Below, piece by piece: positions 8,283-17,257 of a stretch of DNA of 54,290 nucleotides. This stretch comes from Psychrobacter sp. PG1 (GTDB lineage: Bacteria; Pseudomonadota; Gammaproteobacteria; Pseudomonadales; Moraxellaceae): NCBI RefSeq assembly GCF_014897815.1, contig NZ_JABUZG010000064.1, positions 20,960 to 75,249 of the forward strand, read 5' to 3'. The position numbers and the translations under genes were made by a program. Numbering within the stretch: position 1 is the first letter of the stretch; each line of letters opens with the position of its first letter. The notes below the pieces were generated by a model. That model saw only the letters and a list, made by a program, of their open reading frames with translations. It did not search any database and was not told where the DNA came from.

Positions 8283-8984
8283 ATGACTGTAGATATTAAG
8301 CAACTTTTGATTTTTGATTTCGATGGCACGCTCATTGATAGTGTGCCAGATTTGGCTGATGCGACTAATGCGATGTTAAACACGCTGGGCAAAGAGACTT
8401 ACCCTATCGAGACCATACGAAACTGGATAGGCAACGGCTCAAGATTGCTGGTAGAGCGCGCACTAGTAGGTAAGGTAGAAGTGTTAGAAGGCGAGTTGAC
8501 GGTCGAGGAAGCCAATCACGCAGAGCACCTGTTTTTTGAGTCTTACAAAAATCTCAGTGGTAGCAAAACCGTTGCTTACCCAGATGTCGATAGCGGACTA
8601 AAAAAGCTAAAAGCGGCAGGATTTACGCTGGCGCTAGTGACCAATAAGCCGATTCGTTTTGTACCGAAAATATTGCAATCCTTTGGCTGGCAGGACTTAT
8701 TCAGTGAAATATTAGGCGGTGATAGTCTCTCAACTAAAAAGCCTGATCCAGCACCGCTATTGCATGTCTGTAAAGCGTTGAACGTCACTCCAGAACAAGC
8801 TGTGATGATTGGCGATTCTAGAAACGATATCTTAGCCGGACAAAATGCTAATATGAATACTTTCGGGCTGTCTTATGGTTATAATTATGGACAAGATATC
8901 CGTGAGCTAAATCCTACCGAAGCCTTTGATGACTTTGCGGCATTAGTAGAATATATTTTCAAAAATTATAAGATAGACAGCTAA
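8283..8984 (+). CDS. gph: phosphoglycolate phosphatase, HAD superfamily
   Basis: A 233-residue HAD hydrolase. Gph removes the phosphate of 2-phosphoglycolate, for example that arising from repair of oxidative DNA damage. HAD motifs are all present: motif I DFDGTLIDS (nucleophile D12, acid/base D14), motif II VTNKP, the motif III lysine in STKKPDP, and motif IV GDSRNDILAG. The cap helices NWIGNGSRLLVERAL are typical of the Gph group, and length fits (about 220-240). No clear ribosome site is seen. Exact substrate is less certain than the superfamily. Confidence 0.85.
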   Translation: MTVDIKQLLIFDFDGTLIDSVPDLADATNAMLNTLGKETYPIETIRNWIGNGSRLLVERALVGKVEVLEGELTVEEANHAEHLFFESYKNLSGSKTVAYPDVDSGLKKLKAAGFTLALVTNKPIRFVPKILQSFGWQDLFSEILGGDSLSTKKPDPAPLLHVCKALNVTPEQAVMIGDSRNDILAGQNANMNTFGLSYGYNYGQDIRELNPTEAFDDFAALVEYIFKNYKIDS

Positions 8985-9029
8985 AATTTGAACATTAGAA
9001 TAATTCATTTAAGCCATTCTTTGAAATTA

Positions 9030-10607
9030 TTATTTGCTCCGATAACTCAGCGCCTCAGACACATGAGCGCTTGTAATATCGATACTGTCAGCCAAATCAG
9101 CAATGGTACGCGCCACTCGCAATACTCGATGATAACCGCGTGCCGATAAGTTTAGACGCTGCTGAGCGAGCTGTAATAGTTGCTGTTCGCCCTCTCCTAG
9201 TTGGATATATTTATCAATCTCGCTAGGGCTAAGCTCATTATTGACCTTTTGTTGCCGCTGCATCTGATGTTTATGTGCGGCAATAACTCGAACGCGCACT
9301 TGTTCGGAGGTTTCGCCAGCTTGAGCATTTTGCAAGTCGGCAATTGGCAGCGCAGGTACAGTGATATGCAAATCAATGCGATCAAGCAGTGGACCTGATA
9401 GTTTGTCTTGGTAACGTTTAATCTGCTCAGGTCGACAGCGACAACGCCCTGAGGTATCGCCATCATAGCCGCATGGACATGGATTCATGGCAGCGACCAA
9501 TTGGAAATTTGCCGGAAAAGTCATCTGCGAGTTGGCACGGCTAATAGTGATTTGCTTGGCTTCTAATGGCTGACGCAATACCTCAAGCACACTCCGATCA
9601 AACTCTGGCAATTCGTCAAGGAATAATACGCCTTTATTGGCAAGGGTAATTTCACCCGGTTTTGGTCGTGAGCCACCACCCACCAAAGCCACGGCTGATA
9701 TAGTGTGATGAACTTGCCTAAATGGTCTTGTCCCATAATCGTAATCGCTGTCTGCCACTGAATAAGTACTGGCAACTTCTAACGCATCCTCAGCACTCAA
9801 ATCCGGCAATATGGTCGGTAGCCGCGAGGCCATCAATGTCTTGCCTGAGCCGGGTGGCCCTGTGAACAACAGCGAATGACCACCAGCGGCGGCAATCTCT
9901 AGCGCGCGCCGAGCATGATGCTGTCCTTTGACATCAGCCAAGTCCACTTGATAGCCAACATGCTGCTGTGCTGGACTGGGTTGTACAACGTCCAAAGATT
10001 CATAGGCTGCGCTTGGATTCGCTAACGACTGTAAGTGGTCACAAACTGTCTTTAAGCTTTGCGCGGCTAGTATCGTCACGCCATCCACACGGCTAGCCTC
10101 AGCACCATTATCAATCGGTACGATAAGCTGCGGTGTTTGTGGTTTTGGCTGCGGTTCGCTCAGCTCTTGTTCAGTGATATTTGCCAGCTGCAATACCTTG
10201 GACGCCAGCGCCTCAGCTTTGATCGCTCGTGCCACCGCTAAGCTGCCTGTCACTTGCCGTAAATTCCCATTGAGCGCTAACTCACCGATAAACTCAAACC
10301 CTGATAATACTTCTGGATCCAATTGATCACTGGCTGCCAAGATTCCGATGGCAATCGGTAAATCAAGACGCGCGCCATCTTTAGGCAAATCAGCGGGGGC
10401 TAAATTGATCGTGAGACGACGATTAGGAAATTGAAAGCCAGAGTTCAGAATCGCAGAGCGTACACGGTCTTTGCTCTCACGTACCGCCGCCTCCGGCAAA
10501 CCGACAATGGTCAATGCTGGCAACCCTTGTGACAGATGCACTTCAATAATGACCTTGGGCGCATGTAATCCGACGACTGAACGGGTATAGACTTGAGCAA
10601 ACGACAT
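9030..10607 (-). CDS. comM: YifB/ComM family Mg-chelatase-like AAA+ ATPase
   Basis: A 525-residue protein from the ATG at 10607, which has AGGA eight bases upstream; the ATG two codons earlier would lie only 2 bases from that site. The N-terminal Lon-S5-like fold begins SFAQVYTRSVVGL as usual. The AAA+ core has Walker A GPPGSGKT (about 250-257), Walker B GVLFLDELPEF, the CPCGYDGD...GRCRC cysteine cluster and an arginine-finger region. ComM is a hexameric helicase that drives branch migration during natural transformation in competent gammaproteobacteria; with dprA elsewhere in the window this hints at competence, though both genes also occur in non-competent species. Confidence 0.92.
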   Translation of the reverse strand: MSFAQVYTRSVVGLHAPKVIIEVHLSQGLPALTIVGLPEAAVRESKDRVRSAILNSGFQFPNRRLTINLAPADLPKDGARLDLPIAIGILAASDQLDPEVLSGFEFIGELALNGNLRQVTGSLAVARAIKAEALASKVLQLANITEQELSEPQPKPQTPQLIVPIDNGAEASRVDGVTILAAQSLKTVCDHLQSLANPSAAYESLDVVQPSPAQQHVGYQVDLADVKGQHHARRALEIAAAGGHSLLFTGPPGSGKTLMASRLPTILPDLSAEDALEVASTYSVADSDYDYGTRPFRQVHHTISAVALVGGGSRPKPGEITLANKGVLFLDELPEFDRSVLEVLRQPLEAKQITISRANSQMTFPANFQLVAAMNPCPCGYDGDTSGRCRCRPEQIKRYQDKLSGPLLDRIDLHITVPALPIADLQNAQAGETSEQVRVRVIAAHKHQMQRQQKVNNELSPSEIDKYIQLGEGEQQLLQLAQQRLNLSARGYHRVLRVARTIADLADSIDITSAHVSEALSYRSK

Positions 10608-10914
10608 CAGCATTTTCCTAATATAGGGAATAAATGATAATAGAGTATTATGTATCAGTGCGCAAATGTCATGTTTCCTTGTCTCATTTTATTTACTAGC
10701 ATAATTATCAACAGTTGTTATATGATAAACGGATGCTCTTTCGCTCAGTCTTATTCGGCTATGCTGCCCCAAAAATTCTCACGCCTGTTAACCATGTTAT
10801 TAACGTATTGGATAATTTTAATCGCGCTACAAAGCATTAAAGATTAGCAAGAGTATTGGCAATAAAAGGATTTTATTGATCATATAAAGTTTGCTGGCGG
10901 CTTTTTGCTGCAGA

Positions 10915-10962
10915 TTTATATAACACCTACTTTATATAATACCTACTTTATATAATACCTAC
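10915..10962 (+). repeat. three tandem 16-bp repeats carrying TATAAT
   Basis: Three head-to-tail copies of TTTATATAATACCTAC (10915-10930, 10931-10946, 10947-10962); the first has one change (C for T). Two copies contain TATAAT and one TATAAC, all just upstream of the acylase start at 10983. The 369-bp gap 10614-10982 shows no other supported feature; a short frame at 10650-10847 has no family or ribosome site. Confidence 0.9.
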
Positions 10963-10982
10963 TACCATGGACGGATAAGCTT

Positions 10983-13460
10983 ATGAGCATAAAGATGCAT
11001 AATCGGCGTGTGCCCACACTCACGCTACTGACAGTAGCAGTCTCTTTAGGACTATTCGGCTGCTAAGACAGCGACAATAGTTTCAATGACGATGATGTCA
11101 TACTACCTTCCACTAATTATGAAGCCGATATTCAGCGCACTGAGTTCGGTATACCGCACATCACCGCAAAGGATTACAAAGGCCTTGGTTATGGCGTCGG
11201 TTATGCATTCGCAGAAGATAATATTTGCTCACTAGCACGTGAAGTTGTAGTCGCTAGCGGTCAGAGTATGCTGTATCTAGGCGCTGACGGTAATTTGGCT
11301 AGCGATGCTTTTTATACGTGGTACAACACTGACAAGCGAAAAGCTGAATTTTTAGCAGCTCAAGACCCTGAAGTCATTGATGCTGTGACAGGTTATGCAG
11401 CAGGCTATAGCCGTTATCTACGTGATAAAGGCGTGGCCAATATCGATCCTGCTTGTGCCAATGCTGAATGGGTACGCGAGATTACTCTCGATGATTTATT
11501 GACGGTCTACGGTAAAGCCAATCTACGTGGTGGCTTATCTAATTTCGTCGGTCCCATTGTAGCAGCGGCACCGCCTTCTATTGCTGGCATTCAGGGTAGC
11601 TCAAGAATGCGTAGTGTTCCAGTCGCAAACCCTGTCGTAGAGTCAGCACCTGCATTCAATATGGATACGATTAATGCGATGAGTGGCGGTAGTAATGCCT
11701 ATGCCTTTGGTAAGGAGGTGACTGGTACTAGTAGCGGGGTCATGTATGCCAATCCGCATGAGCCATGGGATGGCGTCCAACGCTTCTATCAATTTCACTT
11801 AACGATGCCAGGTGAGCTGGATGTGATGGGTGCGGCTCAGCAAGGTCAGCCTTTCCCTAACATCGGTTTTAATAAAGACGTGGCATGGAGCCATACCGTA
11901 TCCACTGCCAAACGTTTTACGCTTTATCAGCTTAGCCTAGTTGACGGAGATCCTCTCAAATACAATTATACTAATAGCGCTGGTGTGACTGAGCAGCGCG
12001 ATATCGAAACCGTTCCTGTCACTATTCAGCTACCAAATAATCAGACGCAGGTTCACAATATTTATGTCTCACAATATGGACCTATGTTAGCGGTCAATTT
12101 ACTCAATGGTCAATTACCAGCATGGGGCGCTAATAATCTAGCTTATACTATCCGTGATGCCGCCTCTGAAAACCCAAGAGCACTCAATCAATGGCGTAGT
12201 ATGAATAAGGCTACGAGTGTTGAGGACTTAGTCGATAGAATGCAAAGCGTCCTTGGTCTTGGGTTTGTTAATACTATTGCTACCGACCGTAATGGTAAGG
12301 CACTCTATGCTGACATCTCAACCGTACCAAATGTGACCAAAGCTAAGCTTGAAGCTTGTAGTAGTGCTGCATCTGGCCCCTTCCTTGGTGCTTTAATTGC
12401 CTCTGACTTGCCAGCACTGAATGGTAGTACCGCTGCCTGTGAATGGGGAGTTGATACAGACTCACCGCAAGCAGGTATCTTTGGGCGCTCAAACTTACCT
12501 TTCTTGATCCGCGATGATTATGTTGCTAACTCGAATGATAGCTATTGGTTAAGCAATTTAGAGCAACCACTGACTGGATTTTCACCGCTCCTACGTCGTC
12601 GTTTAGCCCCCTTCTTGGGTGCTAGTCCAGCAGATGGTGTTCCATTGCTTATGCGCTCACGTATGGGACTGGTTCAAATACAAGATCGATTCAGTAATAA
12701 AGATAACTTGGGCGGTACTAACTTCAATTTAAACAATATGCAAAAGGTCGTCTATGGTAACCGCAGTTATGTCGCTGAGTTGGTACTCGACGACGTATTA
12801 GCAGATTGTCGAGTGAATGCTAGCATGCCTTTGACAGGTGGCTCTACTATTGATGCAACTAATGCTTGTAATATCTTGAGTAATTGGGATCGTCGTAATA
12901 ATTTAGAGAGCAAAGGCGCTCATGTCTTTAGAGAGTTTTGGCGTAATGTGGACTTTAATGAAACGACTGATACGATCTTCAGTGTTAAGTTCGATGCAAA
13001 AGACCCAGTCAATACGCCTCGTGGTTTAATTATTAGTGCGGATACACGTACTGCTTTAGGAGATTCCATTAAGTTCTTCCAAGATAAAAATATCGCATTG
13101 GATGCAACCTTAGGTGAGCTACAATTCGTAATTGATGCAGGTAAAAATAACGAACGTATTCCTATGCATGGTGGACAAGGACGCGAAGGTATTTTTAATG
13201 TGGCAAGAGGACCTGGCGCAAACGCTGCTGGTAATTACGTCATCAACAATGGACCCACTTATATGCAGTCGGTGACTTTTGATACCAAAGGCCCCGTTGT
13301 AGAAGCCTTACTCGCATACTCACAATCAGCAGATAGCACACGGCCGTATCACCGTGACCAAACCCGTCGCTATTCAGCTAAAGAATGGATTCGCTTACCC
13401 TTCAATGCTAATGACGTTAGCAAGCAAGCCGTTGGCAATAAAATCCAGCTAAAAGAATAA
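10983..13460 (+). pseudogene. penicillin/AHL acylase-type lipoprotein gene interrupted by a stop codon
   Basis: An Ntn-hydrolase of the penicillin acylase family (amide hydrolysis of beta-lactams or acyl-homoserine lactones). The ATG at 10983 (GGA seven bases before) gives a lipoprotein signal ending LFGC, but codon 28, directly after the lipobox cysteine, is TAA (11064-11066). The same frame then runs on without interruption to 13460. Post-stop residues fit the family alpha chain: QRTEFGIPHITA, GYGVGYAFAEDN. The beta-chain nucleophile region is intact (SGGSNAYAFGKE), as are HEPWDG and the C-terminal domain. Translation from the ATG at 11268 would lack the start of the alpha chain. It may be a recent nonsense mutation, readthrough, or sequencing error. 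Confidence 0.85.
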
Positions 13461-13468
13461 GTTTGACG

Positions 13469-13500
13469 TAACTTAAATTAGTGATAACTTAAATTAGTGA
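13469..13500 (+). repeat. tandem duplication of 16 bp
   Basis: TAACTTAAATTAGTGA occurs twice without spacer (13469-13484, 13485-13500), between the acylase stop and its terminator. It has the same period as the upstream repeat at 10915-10962 but a different sequence. Confidence 0.9.
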
Positions 13501-13501
13501 T

Positions 13502-13536
13502 AAAAAGACCTCAGATATATGCTGAGGTCTTTTTAC
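13502..13536. terminator. bidirectional intrinsic terminator after the acylase gene
   Basis: AAAAAGACCTCAG and CTGAGGTCTTTTT form a 13-pair stem with a 7-nt loop. The arms are nearly the same as those of the hemN terminator at 15455-15482. Confidence 0.9.
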
Positions 13537-13537
13537 T

Positions 13538-13774
13538 TTATGGAAGCAGTCTGTTTGAATATCGTCGATGCATCATGATGCCAGCACTTAGCCAGCTAAC
13601 CGCAAGAGGGGTATGAGTATAATTGCCAAAATCAAATGGACTTATCATAGACAGTTTGTATGTAAGAAAACTCGCCGACCACCCCACTGCAAACAAGGAT
13701 TTGTTATAATAGTGCTTATTGATGGCTATCAATTTAGCAGCATATAGCGCTGTGAAAATTATTATTGATAACAA
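13538..13774 (-). CDS. possible small membrane protein (doubtful)
   Basis: A 78-codon frame starting with TTG at 13774, with no ribosome site visible. Two moderately hydrophobic stretches (LSIIIFTALYAAKLIA and LAVSWLSAGIMM) could span the membrane. Its stop sits immediately beside a terminator whose reverse orientation would serve it, which is the main argument that it is real. No family recognised; it may be spurious. Confidence 0.25.
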   Translation of the reverse strand: MLSIIIFTALYAAKLIAINKHYYNKSLFAVGWSASFLTYKLSMISPFDFGNYTHTPLAVSWLSAGIMMHRRYSNRLLP

Positions 13775-13881
13775 AGTTATTATGGTTATTAATCATCTAT
13801 CAAACACCTACTGGCTTTCAGATATTTGGTCGTTAGAGATGTAAGAACAGTAATACTCAAGGTCAAAACGAGGAGTACCGC

Positions 13882-15423
13882 ATGACAGAACATTCAGAAT
13901 TAAATACTCAGCAGCCTTACAATCGTGCAGGAGAGCAACCGACCACGACACGCCCTGTTATGCAATCAGAAAGTCCTTATGCCAGTACGCGTGGCAGTAT
14001 GATGAGTAAGCAGCTACCTGCCTTTGATGAAGCTATTATTAATAAATACAATCGTTCAGGACCACGTTATACCTCCTATCCGACCGCTTTAGAGTTCTCA
14101 CCTATCTCTGTTGGTCTTGAGTCAAAGATCCTTCAAAACCGTGAAGCTCGTGCACCACTGTCTTTATATTTTCATATTCCATTCTGTCGTCACCTCTGCT
14201 ATTACTGCGCTTGCAATAAAATTATCACCAAGAAAAATAGCGACTCAGGCGATTATTTGCAGTATTTAATCGCTGAGATTAAGCACAAACGCCGCCTTCT
14301 ACCTGTCCCAGAAGGTAGTAGCAAACCCCTCGTTAAACAGCTGCATTTGGGTGGGGGTACGCCAACATTTTTGCGTGATGAAGAAATGGTTCAACTGTGG
14401 GAGTTTTTACAAACTCAGTTTGAATTCTTACCTGAAGACAAAGGCGATTACTCTATTGAAATTGACCCACGTGAGCTGAGTGGCGAGACGTTAAAAGTGT
14501 TGCGTAACCTTGGCTTTAACCGTGTCAGTTTAGGCGTACAAGACCTCGATGAAACGGTACAAATCGCCGTCAACCGTGTACATTCAGCAGAGCTCATTGA
14601 AAATGTGTTAAATGAGGCGCGTGACTTAGGTTTTCACTCTATCAATATCGACCTGATTTATGGTTTGCCGCATCAAACACCCGCAACCTTGGATAAAACG
14701 GTGCGCCGTATCATCGAGATGTCGCCGGATCGCTTGTCAGTATTCAATTACGCACACTTGCCAGAACGTTTCAAGGCCCAGCGCCAGATTAAAGAAGCTG
14801 ATTTGCCAGACCCAGCAGCCAAGCTGACGATGCTTGGCAATACCATCAATACGCTGACCGAAGCTGGCTATCAATATATCGGTATTGATCACTTCGCCAA
14901 GCCTGATGATGAATTAGCCGTGGCGCAGCGTGAGGGCAAACTGCATCGTAACTTTCAAGGTTATACCATCATGGGCGATTGTGATTTATTGGGCTTCGGC
15001 GTCTCCTCTATCAGTCAAATTGCCAATGCCAATACCCGCTATATTTTGCAAAATGATACAGATTTATCAGTTTATCAAGCGAGCATCGATGCTGCACAAA
15101 GTAACTCGGCTGCCATGCCTGCAGTAAAAGTCATCAAAACATCTATCAAAGATCGCTTGCGTGAATATGTGATTATGAATCTACTCTGTCACGACTATAT
15201 CGATTTTAAAGACATCAATCAAAAATTTGGTATCGATGCCATCACTTACTTTATCAATGAGATTCAACAGCTTGGCGCCATGCAAGAAGACAAGCTCATC
15301 GATATGGACGCGGCTGGTATTCGCGTGCTACCAAAAGGTCGATTATTAGGTCGTAATGTCGCCATGGTATTTGATGAATATCTTGAGAAAAAACATAAGA
15401 ATCGTTTCTCAAAAGTTATTTGA
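13882..15423 (+). CDS. hemN: oxygen-independent coproporphyrinogen III oxidase
   Basis: A 513-residue radical SAM enzyme that decarboxylates coproporphyrinogen III to protoporphyrinogen IX in haem synthesis without oxygen. The [4Fe-4S] cysteines are C102, C106 and C109 in FCRHLCYYCACN, with the HemN-typical extra C111. Other conserved segments are YTSYPTA, HLGGGTPTFL, EIDPRELS, RVSLGVQDLDETVQ and DLIYGLPHQT. GAGGAG lies six bases before the ATG, supporting this start, which makes an N-terminal extension of about 45 polar residues beyond the usual 457-460-residue form. Monocistronic, with its own terminator. Confidence 0.93.
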   Translation: MTEHSELNTQQPYNRAGEQPTTTRPVMQSESPYASTRGSMMSKQLPAFDEAIINKYNRSGPRYTSYPTALEFSPISVGLESKILQNREARAPLSLYFHIPFCRHLCYYCACNKIITKKNSDSGDYLQYLIAEIKHKRRLLPVPEGSSKPLVKQLHLGGGTPTFLRDEEMVQLWEFLQTQFEFLPEDKGDYSIEIDPRELSGETLKVLRNLGFNRVSLGVQDLDETVQIAVNRVHSAELIENVLNEARDLGFHSINIDLIYGLPHQTPATLDKTVRRIIEMSPDRLSVFNYAHLPERFKAQRQIKEADLPDPAAKLTMLGNTINTLTEAGYQYIGIDHFAKPDDELAVAQREGKLHRNFQGYTIMGDCDLLGFGVSSISQIANANTRYILQNDTDLSVYQASIDAAQSNSAAMPAVKVIKTSIKDRLREYVIMNLLCHDYIDFKDINQKFGIDAITYFINEIQQLGAMQEDKLIDMDAAGIRVLPKGRLLGRNVAMVFDEYLEKKHKNRFSKVI

Positions 15424-15454
15424 TTGAGTTGTTCCATAAATTAAAAGCAGTCAT

Positions 15455-15482
15455 AAAAAAGACCTCACTTGAGGTCTTTTTT
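15455..15482. terminator. intrinsic terminator after hemN
   Basis: AAAAAAGACCTCA and TGAGGTCTTTTTT make a 13-pair stem with a 2-nt apparent loop (about 4 nt once the apex opens). Symmetric, so it can act in both directions. Confidence 0.9.
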
Positions 15483-15521
15483 ATGGTGTTTAATAAAGCT
15501 GATGATTGACGAAAAATACCT

Positions 15522-15696
15522 CTAGGGCGTGTCCTCATTTCAAAAATGGTGATAAAAATGAGATAAATTGCAGTCAAACGAGGAAAATAGCGCAGATAAT
15601 ATCGGGATATTAACCAGCTATTTAACGATGTTTGGCAAAATTTAGCCATTTTTAGCCCGTTTAGATATGATCAATTGAATTGAGGACATGCCCTAG
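15522..15696. mobile_element. MITE copy 1 (175 bp, terminal inverted repeats)
   Basis: The segment is bounded by CTAGGGCGTGTCCTCA and TGAGGACATGCCCTAG, inverse copies with one mismatch, each ending in CTAG. It has no coding capacity and shares an internal block (GATGTTTGGCAAAATTTAG) with the inverted copy at 36613-36788, which has GATGTTTAGCAAAATTTAG. Such small non-autonomous elements are moved by a transposase that recognises the ends, here probably of the IS5-type group (inference). It sits between the hemN terminator and the stop of the convergent esterase gene 6 bp away. Confidence 0.82.
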
Positions 15697-15701
15697 CCTA
15701 C

Positions 15702-17093
15702 TCAGTAGCCATCACCACATTCAGAAGGCATCACCATATATAGCCTATTTGCATCTTCTATTGTTTTTTCACTGTCCAAATATTTTTGCTCAATTATGCT
15801 TTTAGCATTGGCAATCATTGAATCCGTCATCGCAAAGTCATCGTCATTCAGTAGACCCAATGAGCCATCTTGACGCAACCACAAACCTTCTAACTTATCA
15901 TGTGGATACTCTACAGTCGCGAGAACGTCGACTGCCAAGGTTTTCTTGACTGGTTTGATTGCCAATTCTTTCAGCAATTGCCAATTTTTTTCATCGGCTG
16001 CAATAAGCTGCTCCAGCGTTTGTTCATTAATCGTTAAACCCAATACATGATCTTGCTTGATATTATCTGTATTTAAAATATTCTCAATATCAGTCGCCTG
16101 CGAGAGATCTATTTTATAAATGAGCTTTTGCGCAGACTTGTCTTGCAGCGGAAACTTGCGATCATGTTCAATCAAATAAAACTCGTGATTGTTAATCGCA
16201 ACGATACCCGAAGTCACATGGTGAGCATGATCGAGACGATACAAATACTGTGCTATTTGACCAGAGTATAGATTGATAGTGACGATGCGCGTCAAACTAG
16301 AAACACGACCTGAATGATCAGGGTTGTCCATAGAAGACTCCATAATACCCACCAGTGTGCTCTGATCTGGAGTAATCGTTAATGCTTCCATACCGCGATT
16401 TGCACGACGTTTGGTAAATTCTGCTGGTAGTAAAATCAGCTGACCATTAGCCATCACATTATTGCGCTCATCGCTCGCAAAGGCATTGATACGCTCAATC
16501 TCCACCCCCTGCGCATTATAATGAACCAAATGAGGACCATACTCATCACTGATCCAAAAACTGCCATCTGTGAGCGCAGCAAGACCTTCAGGATCTAAAC
16601 CATTGATATCGTTTTTGATAGGATTGGTCACTGCATCAAAAGGTAGATTGAGATTCATGGTCATCGGCTGGCCGTCTACATCGTAAGGGACTTCATTAGT
16701 TCCGCCGAGTGCTTGTGGATTCGGTAGCCCAGAGATAGGATTGCCATTTACGTCTTTTAGTAGTATCTCTTTAATCTTAATAATTTGCCCAGCTGCTTGT
16801 AGCTCAAACAATCCGATGCGCGGTGTATAGTCAGGTACTAAAAACTGTTTACCCGTGCCTGCACTACCTGCAAAATCCGCATTGGGACCGCGATCAGTGA
16901 GCACATAAAATTGCTTGGCATTGGTTGGATGAGCCGCTGCATCTGAGCCAAAACCACCCCCTCTAATCTCAAGCTTCCTCTCAGGATACGCAGCATTGAT
17001 ATGCGTATCATCTAGCACGGTATAAGGTAGTGCCGTGCCTTGGATAAAGTCTTTTATTTGAATGATTTCTGTATTAATATTTTGTATCGTCAT
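15702..17093 (-). CDS. phytase-like esterase-domain protein
   Basis: A 463-residue protein fitting the esterase-like-activity-of-phytase family (PF13449), a beta-propeller group. Family-typical segments are LEIRGGGFGSDAA, FYVLTDRGPNADF, NGLDPEGLAALTDGSFWISDEYGPHLVHYN, RGMEALTITPD and a late LEGLWLRQDGSLGLLNDDDF. The DPEG and DEYGP motifs carry the acidic residues that probably bind metal. No signal peptide is apparent, unlike many relatives, so it may be cytoplasmic or have lost its leader. Substrate unknown. The stop codon lies 6 bp from the MITE edge, so the element might have supplied the present 3' end. Confidence 0.78.
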   Translation of the reverse strand: MTIQNINTEIIQIKDFIQGTALPYTVLDDTHINAAYPERKLEIRGGGFGSDAAAHPTNAKQFYVLTDRGPNADFAGSAGTGKQFLVPDYTPRIGLFELQAAGQIIKIKEILLKDVNGNPISGLPNPQALGGTNEVPYDVDGQPMTMNLNLPFDAVTNPIKNDINGLDPEGLAALTDGSFWISDEYGPHLVHYNAQGVEIERINAFASDERNNVMANGQLILLPAEFTKRRANRGMEALTITPDQSTLVGIMESSMDNPDHSGRVSSLTRIVTINLYSGQIAQYLYRLDHAHHVTSGIVAINNHEFYLIEHDRKFPLQDKSAQKLIYKIDLSQATDIENILNTDNIKQDHVLGLTINEQTLEQLIAADEKNWQLLKELAIKPVKKTLAVDVLATVEYPHDKLEGLWLRQDGSLGLLNDDDFAMTDSMIANAKSIIEQKYLDSEKTIEDANRLYMVMPSECGDGY

Positions 17094-17257
17094 TTTTTAT
17101 CCCTGATATATATTTTATTCTTGTTAAACGAACCATATGAGTTATTTATTAGATGTAGCGTTCAGCACAATTGACAGTCGAAAAAATAGCCAGCGCCTAA
17201 GAAGCTCACTGACCATTTTAAGAGTTAATGCTATAACACATGGCTATACATGACTTA

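Noticed and set aside
10650..10847. 65-codon frame between comM and the acylase gene
   Set aside because: No ribosome site, no family resemblance, and it overlaps probable promoter DNA; most likely spurious.
13783..13800. FNR box upstream of hemN (TTAATCATCTATCAA)
   Set aside because: The half-sites are separated by five instead of four bases and the left half has a mismatch, so I do not count it although FNR control of hemN would make sense.
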